This document shows positions 39,456 through 51,700 of a stretch of 64,000 nt of DNA, piece by piece. This DNA comes from Acridotheres tristis (Eukaryota; Chordata; Aves; Passeriformes; Sturnidae). Made by a program: the position numbers and the translations under genes. Position 1 is the stretch's first letter, and each line of letters opens with the position of its first letter. The notes below the pieces were generated by a model, which saw nothing but the letters and a program-made list of their open reading frames with translations, did no database searches and was not told the DNA's origin. Location: contig CM072884.1 of assembly GCA_037013685.1 (NCBI GenBank), positions 102,971,548-103,035,547 of the forward strand, given 5' to 3'.

Positions 39456-39790
39456 AAATTTCTCTAGTTTATGGACTGGTTCAAAGACCTCCCCCTATTA
39501 ATTTAGTTTACTTGATGCTTTGGAATGGCTACCTAGAACAGAGGCTAGACAGAGCTAGAGAATCAAGTAGATATTTGTTAAGGCCTTCAATAGATACACT
39601 CTGGGCAATGCAGGACTCTTGTAGAGGTTACACCCAAGATGGACAATGGTCACGAGTCTTTCAGACAGACATAAATTTGGTCTATTTGCATATCAGGGGT
39701 TAATTGTCCAATTACAGCTTCAGGTAATGAAGTCACATTCCCCCAGTTTGCTCTTCCCCCCCAATTCACTTTTGATTGTAATTTTTAGGG
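39456..39790 (-). mobile_element. Endogenous retrovirus LTR piece (reverse strand)
   Basis: On the reverse strand this reads actgggggaatgtgact, cattacctgaagctg, taattggacaattaacccc, gatatgcaaatagacc, then a tttatgtctg region and tctagctctgtctagcctct. That is the pattern of songbird LTRs with an octamer (atgcaaat) in U3. No proviral coding sequence flanks it. Termini and target duplication were not resolved, and the family name is not certain. The 89-codon plus-strand frame here is a by-product. Confidence 0.55.
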
Positions 39791-41606
39791 CTTGAGGCTG
39801 AGGATGTCTTTGCTTCTCAGACTTAGAAGGATTGTTTAGTCTGACCAAAATATGAAGAGAGCTTATTAACACTGTATATGGAGTTCAGAGTTATGCATTA
39901 ATGTATCGGATCTGAAAAATATACAAGCTAAAAACTTAAGGCATCATTCTCAAATTTTATGTTTGTAGTAAAACTTCAGAACAACTGCATTCCATGTTTG
40001 TGATCTCTTGACCCTCCAATTCTTTTAATACCAACAATAGGAAAATTATAAAATAGAGTGTGCCTGTCCTGCTCTTTAGCAAGTAGGCTACCACAAAACC
40101 ACCACTAACAAGCACTTCTGTGATTATATTGGTATATATCAAACTATTTCAAATTAATATGGCAGTCAATTATATATTATCAATTAGTATTATCCAGCAA
40201 CAAATAACAGCAAAACCAAGGAGGTGTAGCCTTTTCTACAACAGCAAAACCCAGAAGGTATATTATACGTTACTACAAATTTATTGTTCATGAATCAACT
40301 TTATCACCAGTATAATAGCATATATCCTAAAGAGTGTGAAGCATGGGAAGTTCCCAGAGACAGAAGCTCAACTTTGGATAAAAATTTAGTCCTTTTCAAA
40401 TCCTTGATATGCAACATGACATAGGGCATCACCAGTTTGAACAGTCAATATATGCTGTTAATTTTTATATTACACCTGTCACGACATTTTTCTATTCTTT
40501 CCCATTTTACATTCCCAGATTATTTCCACCTTTTCAGAAAACAAAGTGTCATTACGATTGCTTGATTTTGCACTTCTTAGTGGTATCTGAGGGTATCTCT
40601 GGTTTATAGGTAACCCAGCTGTACTTTTCTGGCTCTCAAGCCTAGTCCTGGTCTCACAGCTTCCAGGTTAGAAGACACTGCCACTATTTTTCAGTTTACA
40701 GTTCCTTCTGTTCAGGACATTTGTCCTTCTAAATTTAAGGCTGTTCACATCAATCTTATTTTACATAATTAGTGACACCTCCCTATAAGTACATCATTGA
40801 CCTAATTAGCACTTTTCACTTCCATGACCTAACATACAACCTTAGGAAATCTCAGCAAATAGTGCAAAAACCTGTTATTTGAAAATGTAGACCCAGATTT
40901 GGTTTCTAAACACTGTAATTTATGGCTTGACTTTTTCATATTGAAATCTAATTTTTAAAATAAAAAATTTCAAAACATATTCTGAGAGTTTTTAATACCT
41001 TGTTGTGCAAAACAGTACTGTGATTCATTCAGTGTATTCTTTCCTGCTATTTGAAGGGTAGGAGGTTGATTACTTGTTTAATGGATCTTCAATCATTCTG
41101 CATAGAAATCTTGAAGGCATGTTCAGTTTGTTGCTATATTAATGCCTTTCAAATGTATCTACTACTTGTTCTGCATACACCTCCACCTTGTTCCTTTCAA
41201 CAAAATCCTGGGTAAACAGGAATTGTTGAGTATATGAAGCATGCAGCATCTTAAAAATAAAATGTCTTGCACTGGATGTGAGTAAAAAGGTTCCTCAGAG
41301 TACCTGAATTATAAGTTTGCTGTATTCTGTATTTCTTATATTTGTACGACAGCTTATAACTTCAAATTTTGGTGGAACACTGACTCATGCCAATGATTGT
41401 TCTATATTCTCCTCTAACATGTGTTCTCATGATAAGAAATGTGACAAGTACCAACACAAAATGCTACTCTTCTTTTTCTAATTTGATGAAAGGAAAACTA
41501 GGTCGGGATTATAGCCATAGCCAGGAAAAAAAAAATTGCATTTGGGACAGGGAAAAAAAGCTGTCTGGATCAGCAGCAGGGTTAGGATGAGGGAAAGCCT
41601 CTACTT
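39791..41606. other. Unique AT-rich noncoding DNA
   Basis: There are no recognised genes or repeats. Confidence 0.55.
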
Positions 41607-41912
41607 TTAAATGTCTTCACCTTTCAGCACCTGGGGTTTATGAGGACTGTTTGTACCAGTAAATGGTAGCTTGTCTCCAAACAGGATGAATGGTTGAAAT
41701 GCTTTTGTTATGAACTGAGGTTTCTCAGAGAAGCAGGCTGCCAGAGTATCCATGCTCGAGGGTTTTGAATTATCAAGAAAGATGCTTGAATGTCTACTGA
41801 TGTCTGCTGATACACCTGCACCAGGTTCACCCCAAAGATCATTAAGCTGGGGCAGTGTAAAGTCAGATAAGAACAGTAGGAAGAAGACACCATAATTAGT
41901 GAAAATGAATCA
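41607..41912 (-). other. Unassigned reverse-strand open stretch with acceptor motifs and a stop
   Basis: One reverse frame without an ATG start is open for about 100 codons and ends with TAA at 41607-41609. Two acceptor-like sites precede or lie in it: tttctaattcacag just upstream, and a pyrimidine-rich tract ending ctgccccag at 41847. After the second, the frame reads 79 residues including a SSIFLDNSKPSSMDTLAACF segment, as a terminal coding exon would. I do not recognise the protein, and no AATAAA was confirmed just downstream. A chance frame is also possible. Confidence 0.2.
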
Positions 41913-44900
41913 ATCCTGTGAATTAGAAAGAATAAGAACTTGAATTTAGCTCTCATAAGGGAATGAACTTACCATTTTAAGGTATTGCTCTCTGGAATTC
42001 CTGTCCAGATTTGGTCACCAATCCTATTCTAGTAAAGAAAAACTATTGGATGTGTCAACCAGACATGTTTGTTGTCAGTGGCTTCTCTTTTCAAAAGACA
42101 ACATAATCTAAATGAGAGACATTTCTATTTTCAAATATTAATAAGCTCCCTGCACCTTTCCCCCGAACAAAAAGAAGCATGGAAAATTACAGGGAATGAA
42201 TGCTCAAGATGGCAGTGTGGTTTTCTTTTCTGAAGAATTTTTCCCCTAGTAGTCACAGAGAATGATGTGGAGCATATTTCTCACAAGGCCTACCTGATAA
42301 TTATACTGCATCTGTAACAATAAACACAAATGGTATTACATTATTCATGTGAAAAACACGTTTCTTGTCTTGCAGAGTACTAACATTTATTTAAAAATAC
42401 TATTCTTTAAATTATTTACCTCCTGTTGTTATGCTTCATCCTTGTTAGGCCACAGAAATAAATCCAAGGAATGTCAGGAATGTCAGTGACAATAGCAACA
42501 TGGCAGCTGAAGAACTAGGAGGTTCATTTTTGACTCAAAAGTATCATCTCAAACCACTGAATCAATGATAAAAAAAAAATAGGCCATGTTTTCATTAATG
42601 TCCATGTTGAACAGAAGGTACCTCAGAACTGCAATTCTCTGGTTAGAATTTGACATAAACCTGTGAGTAGACATTTCATTCAGGATTTAAGACCACTAAC
42701 TAACCTTTTCCCTGCTAAGTCTGGCCCTAATCTTGTATTCTAGGGATGACAAGGAAGATTGTTACTCTGCATGTCCTCTCTTAGCAAGTTTTCTTTCACT
42801 CTGTAGCTCCTTAAGAAGTTAATAACATGTTGTGCTCTGTCCCAGAGCTGATGCAGAAATTTAACTCTTGGTCACTTGGTTCAGAATCCTATCTGCAGTA
42901 ATTCAGCACCTTTTAATTGCAATGAAGCTACATTTTGTGAGCTGTTGATCCAGTATGGTATAACTAAGTGTCAAGAAAGAGTGTTCAAACTGAATTAGCT
43001 TCTTTATGCTATTGGTGGTCTGAGATAAACTGATTTGTTGTTCTTTTCTACAGTACATTGCTTTTCTATGGTACATTTTCACATGTGGACTTTACACTGA
43101 GGTACTTCAGCTAGCACACTGATGGAGAATTTTGCAAGCTTTGATTTCTGCCTGCTATGAACTAAATAATAAGGTCATAACCTGATTCTTATTACTCTCT
43201 TTCTTAAGAGATAAAAATCCCACACATTTTCTATCTCATTCAGAAAAATATATTTTGGAAATTCCCATAAGAATTATCAAAAATATTATTGCATTTGCAA
43301 GAAGAAAAAGATAAAGAAAGCAAAACCTCGAAATGGAAGTGTCATGAAAGAACAATGAACACTTTGTCTGAACTTTTTCCTTTTAGAGGTACCTGAGTAG
43401 AGGCTAAGCAAAATTTAAAATTTTATTTCTGTAGTTGATCCTTGTTTAATTAGAGCAAGAATTCCAAAATGATTGAAGATGACAGTGAGACCATAAGATA
43501 TGTTAGTTCATTATATAGTTAGGGATAATTACAAATTTTGTTCCCTGAAAGCTGATTCTATTCTGGAAGAAGACTGAGAATGGCATATTTGTTGATCTGC
43601 CATGCAACTATGGCTACAACAAATAGCTTTGTTTTATGGGTGATGTTTTTAAAAGCTATTTTTACCAATTTAGACAAAATTTCAGAAAATTGGATGCTTT
43701 TAATAAGAGTAGGAAATGCTCTAAATGATTAGTAGTTCATATACATTAGTATTTAGTAATCTAATCTAGTATTAGTAGATCTACATTAGTATTTTGTCTT
43801 GTATCAAATGTATTATTTGAAGCAAATCACTTGGTTTTGACACTCATTTTAGTACACATCACAGAGTAGTCTCAGAATGCACTATTTGGATTTCCTTGGG
43901 ATGCAAGTAAATCAGATGTTTTCCAATAGCACACATAGAGTAATTCTACTTCTCATATCTTCAAAAGAAGGCTAGAAACAGCAGTAGTAAAACTCTCTGT
44001 AATTCTGATAACATGAATGCCATGTCATTAGCATTAACATTTAGTTCTCCAGACGGTTTTATTGGTTGGCACTCATTTTCCTCATTGCCAGGTCAGAAGT
44101 AAAGCAGACATGCAATTTCTTATCTTCAAGAAGTCTAACTTCAAGGGAAGAATAATTGCATCTTTTAAATTAATATATGTAAGTTTTGGCTGTGGCCATC
44201 TCTCAGTAACACAATGAGAAATATTTTCCCTTTATCAGAAATCTGTATATTTGAATAGAGTACTTTGAAATACCTCCCCAGGCTCACTCCAGTGGACTAA
44301 CCACCTTTCATATAATGAAGCAACACTATTTCCCAAAAAAACCCCAAAAGCAAAACCAAACCAACAAGAATAGGGGTGTTGTTATTATGTCTGCAAGATA
44401 TTATTCTTGCTTCTATATTCATTATTCAAACCTGTTTGTGCTCTGGCCAAATTCCTGAAATGTTCCATGCTGATTATGTGTATAAGCATTTCTTGGGTTT
44501 TTTTCTTTTTTTAGGAGTGAGAAAGGGTTGTGCTCTGGATTTTTTGTTTGTTTTCTCTTTTTGGCAATTTTTATTTTCCTGATTTTTATTCTGATTACTC
44601 CATGAATATTCTGTTCTCTCTGTTGTTATGAAAATATACCTGAAGTCATTAGTCACTGCCAAAAACTGGCACATCTTTTTTTTTTTTAAAAATACTATTG
44701 CTAAATCCTTTATTCTGCTAAGCACATATGCATCCATCCTTTTGTGCAAACTTTTATCACTTACACAGTTTCAGACAAAGTCTAGCTAATCCTATAATGT
44801 ATCTTTTAGTGCTAAACCTAACCTTCTTAAGTTGTAAAAATAATAGTGCTTACTTCTTTTATAGAATGACACTTGAAACAGTTTGTTATCCTTAAGAAAT

Positions 44901-46929
44901 TAGGTTTTCCAAAATACCGATTTTGTTATTACTTACAAGAACTAGAGGTCTATTTTTCAGTAATCAAATGCTATTCACACAGAACTAACCGACTTTGAAA
45001 TATTTGACAGAAAGGTAATAGTAAGTGTTTGGCCCACTTGACACCTTGCAGTAATCTGGGCTTTTTTTTTGAGGCTGTACTTAATCCAGTCACAATCCTC
45101 TTTGTGTTTTTCAAAATCAAGAAAGAAACACGGAGAAATCTTTCTCAGGTTTTTTCATCACTCAGAGAATGAGGTTTTCTTCTCAGTAGAAGAGAAGCAA
45201 TAGCAGATTACTAGCACAAATGGAAAAATGTTTGAAGAAATGCCTTTTCATCAGAATATGCTGAGGATAACTTTATTGAGCTTTGAAAGCTCATGATACT
45301 CAACAAGGTTTAAGAAAGAAAGTGTCTGAGGCCCAAATCAAAATCCCTATGTGACTTCTCATGAAAGAACTGAGTGAAAACACTGGGGTGTGGTTACTTT
45401 TTATTATTATTCTGGAGGTGTACTCTTCAAATATATTCTATCTTATGAAAATATAGCACTGTTAGTTTGTGTTGGTTTGGGTTTGTTTTTTTTGGGGGGG
45501 GGGGCAGGGATGAAAATAAAACAAACAGAAAGAAATAGAAAGCTTCAAAACAATATTTTCTTGATAAAGTGTAAGGAAACACAGTTTTCATTCTCTGGCT
45601 GGTTCTAAAATATCTAATTTATTTAGTGATGTTTTTGATCTAGGAATGAAATTTGCATATAAGGAATAGACCATTGGATCCATTTAGATTGCTGTTATTT
45701 GTTGTTCTGCTCCTTAAAATAAGCCCTCCTTCACATGAAAAAAAAAAAAGTTTTAGGAGACAACCAGAGCCTTCAGCTGTCCAACAAAAATACAGCATAG
45801 CAAAGCTGAATAACAGACTCTAAACACAAAGGATGGTTAAATTTCCTTTCTTTAAGACCTACAGAAATAAATAGGTATAGAATTAGAAACAATTGCACTG
45901 GGATGATTTGCTCTGTGTAGCTGACATTTAAGGTTGATATTGCAACAGTAACTCAAAAGATTTAACTCTAATATGATATTGCTGATATGTTATTGCTTTT
46001 TTTAAGAAAGGGAAAAATGGCATTGCTTGCTAATAAATATACTTAACAATCACCACAATAGGAATGGTCAGCGTAAATAAAAATGTGATTATCTTTCAAC
46101 AGTTGTAATAACAGACAAACACATAAACCACAGTTCATTGGAGAAAATTACATTTTCTTCATTGCCAAATCACCTGCAAAACCACAACACATATTATAAA
46201 ACAGTTTGTTGGTTTTTTTTTCCTTGGGAAAATTATGATAGGTACTTCTGCACCAGCTGTTTGATACCTTCCCTTCTTGGAAATTGATTTAAGTACTCAT
46301 ATGGCAAAAGCATTCCCTTTCCCAAATTTACATATGTAAATGATGAAGTTCCCACCCTCAAGTGGAATCTCTACTTACTTATTGTTGTCTTTATAGCATC
46401 CAGATTGACACAAAAGTGGACACTCTTCTGGATTTGGTTTTGTAGAAATAAAAAAGAAAATATTTTTTCCACTTCAAAGGGTACAGCAACACATGTTGGG
46501 AGAACAGAAATTAATGGAATAACAGCAGCTATGAACAAGAAATTGCTTTGGCTGTGTAATGTGCATCTGTGTTGGCTACATAAACATACATACATACTAT
46601 ATATATTGCTATATGTACATATTTCACTTTTTTTTTGGTGGTAACTATAATTGCATATTCATAAGGGCCTAACATGAGCAAAATAATGAGCAGAGGCCTC
46701 TCTGCAAACAGGGTTTCATGCAAAATTTGGACTGAGTAGGTAAGATTGAGTTATTCAGGCCAACAACATTCACCAGAAAGAGCATCAATTGTAATAAACA
46801 TATTTTGTAGACTATGTAAACTAGCATTAGAAATAGTTATGATAGACAATACTACACAATAAAATAATAGAAGTCATGCTTGGGTAAACCTGTATCTAAG
46901 GTTAGCAAGAAAAAGGAAGATATAAGTTA
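41913..46929. other. Unique AT-rich noncoding DNA
   Basis: Nothing gene-like was recognised. A G-run at about 45494-45504 after a T-run, and A/C-rich tracts near 44333-44372, are the only visible oddities. Confidence 0.55.
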
Positions 46930-47415
46930 AGAGTACTGTGTCTAGTTCTGAGCACCTCACTACAAGAGAGGCTGGAGTGAGTCCAGAGAAGGGCAATGGA
47001 GCTGGGGAGGGTCTGGAGCACAAGTGTGATGAGGAGCAGCTGAGGGAGCTGGGGGTGCTCAGCCTGGAGAAAAGGAGGCTCAGGGGAGACCTTATCATAC
47101 TCTACAACTCACTCAAAAGAGGCTGTGGAGAGATAGGCTTTACTTCCAGACAGAGAGAGAACAAGGGGAAATGTCCTCATGTTAAATGGATGTTTAGGTT
47201 GGATATATAGAAAAAAATTCTACCCTGAAAGAGTGGAATGGTTTTGTTTAAGTTTTGGAACAGGCTGCCCATAATGGTGGTGGAACAATCGTCGCTGGAA
47301 GTGTTAAAAAATGAGTGGCTGTGACACTTCATGATATGGATTAGTCAGTATTGTAGTATTCAATCAAAATTTGACTTGATGATCTTGGTCTTTTCCAGCC
47401 TCAGTGATTATATGT
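46930..47415 (+). mobile_element. CR1 LINE, 5'-truncated 3' portion
   Basis: The CR1 order is clear: agtactgtgtctagttctg, gagtccagagaagggcaa, ggagctgggggtgctcagcc, tggagaaaaggaggctcagg, gagaccttatc, acaaggggaaatg, then a more decayed middle, ttggaacaggctgccc, and the 3' end gatgatcttggtcttttcc followed by gtgattatatg. It holds the end of the reverse-transcriptase frame and the 3' UTR. The frame is broken and nothing is likely expressed. Confidence 0.88.
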
Positions 47416-47706
47416 GGACAGTTGTGAACTGTTTGCGTGACTCTTAGTGTTTGCTCCAAGTAAAAACAAAAATTCAATCTGCAGAATTACTGTCTTCATA
47501 GCATTCAGTACTCCTGAAGAGTGTGTGTGAACCAATGGAGCAGAAGCCAAAGAGATGGATTATCAGGGAAAATTATGGTGTCAATGAAGACAAAAAGAAC
47601 CCCACAAAAATGTAAACTGAGAACTTTTTTAATGAACACCATTAGTGGTTTCTTTTTCGTAATGTTAAATTTTCCTGAAGAAGTCTCCAGGAGTAGATAT
47701 AAAAAG

Positions 47707-48257
47707 TGAGGGGATGGTTGGCATGCTTGAGTGTGGAGGCAGAAAGCCCCACAGTGAAAGAGTCTGCTTCTCTCCCCTGGAGACAATGCTCTTAGGCACT
47801 CCCTCATTATCATGGATGCTGCAAATTTGCTCCCCACATGCCTTTCTGTTCTGTGTTAATCAATTGTGTCCCGTTGGCCCTTCCCCTCTTGTACCCACCC
47901 TGAGCCATCAGACGATTTATTGTTGCTCTACCCTGGCCCCCTGGCTTTCCTATATCAACCCTGCTCCCTCAGAACCCTTGAGCCCGTTTGTCCCTGGACC
48001 CCTTTGAGAACAGAGGAATAAAATCTTTGCCTTGGACCACCATACACGGCTCTCGTCTCTCCCTCCTGCACTGGCTGAAGCAGAGAACTCACAAAGAGCT
48101 GAAATCACAGCAGAGAACTCACAAAGAGCTGAAATCACTCTCTGCCCAGGAGTGAGCACGGAGGATGTTCCTGTGCCCAGAGGAGATCCTCCCCAGGACA
48201 TTTCCCCAAGGTCATGGCACTCCACCACTGCCCCAGGGCCCGCCACGACACTTGACA
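47707..48257 (+). mobile_element. Endogenous retrovirus LTR (plus strand) with internal 30-bp duplication
   Basis: This C/G-rich block in AT-rich DNA begins TGAGGGGATGG. It carries a TATA-like cctatatcaa near 47950-47959 and a canonical AATAAA at 48017-48022 followed by atctttgccttggaccac, the R/U5 pattern of bird LTRs. A 30-bp unit containing agagaactcacaaagagctg is present twice in tandem (about 48080-48139). A likely CA end is at 48257. Clean target duplication was not found. No gag, pol or env follows, so it is a solo LTR or fragment. Frames of up to about 117 codons here are by-products of its base composition. Confidence 0.72.
48080..48139. repeat. 30-bp tandem duplication inside the LTR
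   Basis: Two essentially perfect adjacent copies of a 30-base unit (gcagagaactcacaaagagc...) lie in the putative U5 part of the LTR. Confidence 0.9.
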
Positions 48258-48442
48258 TTAGGAGGCCAGAGGGTTGGGACGGTTCAAAGAGCTATGATAC
48301 CTCTAAGTTTTCTGTTCTGTTCTGCTTGGATGTGCTTTTCTGTTGTGCTTGGGTGATGAAGACAAAACAGTTTGATTCCACCTAGGGACTCAAGGACAGT
48401 ATTTTTAACTTCAATCATAATCATAAACATAATCATAAACAA

Positions 48443-48741
48443 TGTGAAAAGAGGAGGGCAGACACACAAGCAAGCAAGGAGGATGAAACTTCCCTATTTG
48501 AGACTATTAGCTGGACAGCTGACACCTGCATGCAAATGGACTGAAACCTATAAAGGTGTGAGAACTTGTGGCCAACTTCTCCTTTGCTTCCATCCTGGAG
48601 CCATCCAGGCAGGGGCCACGACTGTGGCACTTAGAGTGCTAGGGTGTGGCTTTGTAGGCCTTTCGTAGGCCTCACGATAAATACCCATTTTATTCTCCTC
48701 AACACTGTGTATAACCTCTGTTCCAGCTCCTCAAGGCATCA
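48443..48741 (+). mobile_element. Second, different LTR-like block
   Basis: This block runs from TGTGAAAAGAGG to AAGGCATCA. It contains an octamer-like atgcaaat, a TATA-like cctataaagg (48547-48556), a GC-rich central part and then an ataaata signal before cccattttattctcctc and a U5-like tail. It differs from the LTR just upstream, so two elements appear to have landed within 1 kb. Ends are provisional and no target duplication was confirmed. Confidence 0.5.
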
Positions 48742-51700
48742 GCTGTAGAAACAATACTGAAAAAAGTTTTCAAAACAATAGCACCATTCTCCTAGCATCA
48801 GAGAGAAAGACTGGAGGGAGGATTTATATCAGACATGCAAATGGGATACTTGCATTAATTAATGAGTTCTTTTATTTATGAAAATAAAATTATTGCCTAC
48901 AATTGCATTAAGGCAGAAACTAATTCTGATGTAGACTATGTGAGATTCTCTGTTGTGAGACCAAAGGTTAGGGCTACCTTGTATGTGTATCCAAGAATGC
49001 ACACAAGCATGTGTGCTTCTTTTGTGATCCCATAAATACTAGACCCTAATTTAAGAGCTGGAATGCATGCATTAGCATTTACAGCTGACTGGTTGAAATT
49101 TACTGAGATAACTCTAATTTTATTTTGTTTAATAACACTTCAGACATGACCTGGCTGTAAAAAAATTACTTCAATTACTTTTACATCTGAACATCTTAGT
49201 CCAAAACTGAGCAAATGAAACATGTAATGAAACAATTATAATTGGTAGTTTCCTGTATTACTTGGCATAAAAATCCTCTGACAGTTGTATCGGTCAAAAA
49301 TGCTTTATGGAAGATGTAATTTATTGCCAGTTAAATATTTTAGGTCTTGTAAAATATTTTGGAGAGCACCAGTAGATGCACTGCAGCACTCCCTCACCCA
49401 CCAGTCCCTTTTGTTCAGGCATGCAGAGAGAAACTTCCCAAGCAGAATACACCTAAGGCAGGAGCACACAGAAATACATAGAGATAACGAGACAGGAAGA
49501 TAAGGATTAAAATTGCGACCCACTGCAGTGAGATTGCCATGGAGCTGGGAAAGGATTCCCCTTGACATATGACTTGGTGATGCTAAACTGCCAACTTTGA
49601 ATTCTACCTATTTTTTCCAAAATATATTTAATATCTGTATTTTTCCCCTTGAATCTGTAAGGACCTAAATACACTCTCAGAAACGGTATGTATTGGTGGT
49701 TTTTGTGGTTTTTTTATTATACCAGGCTTCAGCCTGCACATCTCACACTGCAACTATAATTTTGTCACCAAAACTGAGGCATGGTCAGAGCTTTGTGGCA
49801 TCAAACTACACCTTTGATCACCAGGACCTGAATTATAGGGATACAGATTGCATCAAGGTTTTTTAGATATCCAGAAAATGGATTTTTGCTGGAAACGGTA
49901 TTTTCTTAAAAGAGAAATTGCCTTTTCTGATACTCTTTGTTGCTGTTCACTCTAATTCCAACAAAAACTCAGTAATTTCCCACTCTTCTCTCTAAGCAGT
50001 AGCTTCTCCATCTCTCAAAAGCTTAACACATAAATTTGGAGTACTTTACCAAGAAACAAGTAAAAAAGACGTCAGTGTCTTTCTGTAGCTGCAAGTTCAT
50101 TCTGCCTGATATAAAACTTTTCCAATTTCCAAACTGTCTTTTCTTCCACTTTTAAATTTTGTTGCTAATATGTTTTCTTTAAATTCATCACATTCTGTGT
50201 TATGAATAGATTTATTATCTCTTCTACTTTTATTTCGGATTGGTTCAAATCTAAGCAGTACACAATGAAAAACATTTAGACAAGCCAGTCCACAATTATA
50301 GTTTCCTAAACAGGTTAAATGAACTTATGAAGTACTTCCTGCAATTTCATCACTTATCTAGACACTTCTGGTCTCTTCTAGCAAAGTTGTTCTGCTTCAT
50401 TCCAATTTATTTTGCTTTATTTCAAATGCTCTTCCCTGGAGTTTTTTGTTCTACTCTTCAAAAAAACAACCAAACCTCAGCTCCCCCAAAAAACCCCAAC
50501 AGACCAAAACGAAGAAAACAAACAAATAAAGACAAGAAAAACAAACGAACAAACAACCCCCCCCAACACTTTTATGTTCCATGTTCCCTAAATGAAAATA
50601 TAAAGTTATGTGCACTACTCTGTAAATAAACAAACAAACAAGAAAACCACTTTGATAAAGTAACTTTGGGATATACAGGTGGAATAATGCCAAGGTAGAA
50701 AGTATTCTTCACTAAAAAAAAATGAGAAAAAAAAAAAGTATAACTGGAGGAAATATTTTCTGCTTCTTTATCAGTAGCAAGTGATGAGATAAGAGAACCA
50801 GGGTGAGAGTTACCATGTGGGTCTGTGCGTTGTGCCTTCCAGGCAATGTGAGTAAATGATCTGAAGGAGCAGTTTGTTCTCTTTCTGCTTCCCTGCTGCA
50901 TAGAATTGCATTTCATCAACAAGTGGACAGTCACAAAGACAACTCATCGAAATATCCCAGGGAAATTTTAAGAAGACTATGACTTCCACAATGACAGGAA
51001 TGAGAAGCAGTGGAGAAGGAAATGGGACTCCTGAAAATTACAATTGAGTCAACAAATATGATTTGTCGAAGTAAAGAAGAATAACCTTTCCTAGAAAGGT
51101 TATTTCATAGAATTTCATAGTCAAAACATTTGTTTATTGCTTTAGACAATTTTTTAAATACTAGTTGTATGGGGTTTTTTTCAACAGTCATGAGATACCA
51201 CCCTATATCCCAAAAGGTGAGTGAAAACAAACAGAAAATTATATAATGCAAATAATAGCTTTAGTGCCTATGCCAGCTGGAATTATCCCACTTTCTCATA
51301 AGAAGCTATTCTTCCCTCAATTTCTGTTTCAATATTAATCTCCAGGATCTTTGAGCTATGCTATTAAAATAGTATAAATTATGTCCTGTGTGAAGCATAC
51401 ATACACTTCAGGAGTAAAAATGGAATTATACAAATGGGGCACATGCCCGTCAGAATATTCAAATTATTTCCAGACTAAGACTTTGAGGGGTAATTAGGAA
51501 TGCTTTCATACTGTTTTGTGACCACAAACTGGGATGGAGTGAATTACTTTGTGCCAGTAAATCTCACAGTGCCAAATACCCCAGTAACTTCTGGCTATGT
51601 TACAGACAGGCATGAGCACGCATGAAAAGTGTTCTGCATATACCCTGCATGTCTACTGCATTATTTAAATTGAATTCAGTTCCATTAAACTGAATTAAAC

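Noticed and set aside
48032..48385. 117-codon plus-strand frame with a repeated peptide
   Set aside because: It lies in the LTR and its repeated part is the 30-bp tandem duplication. GC-rich LTR sequence has few stops.
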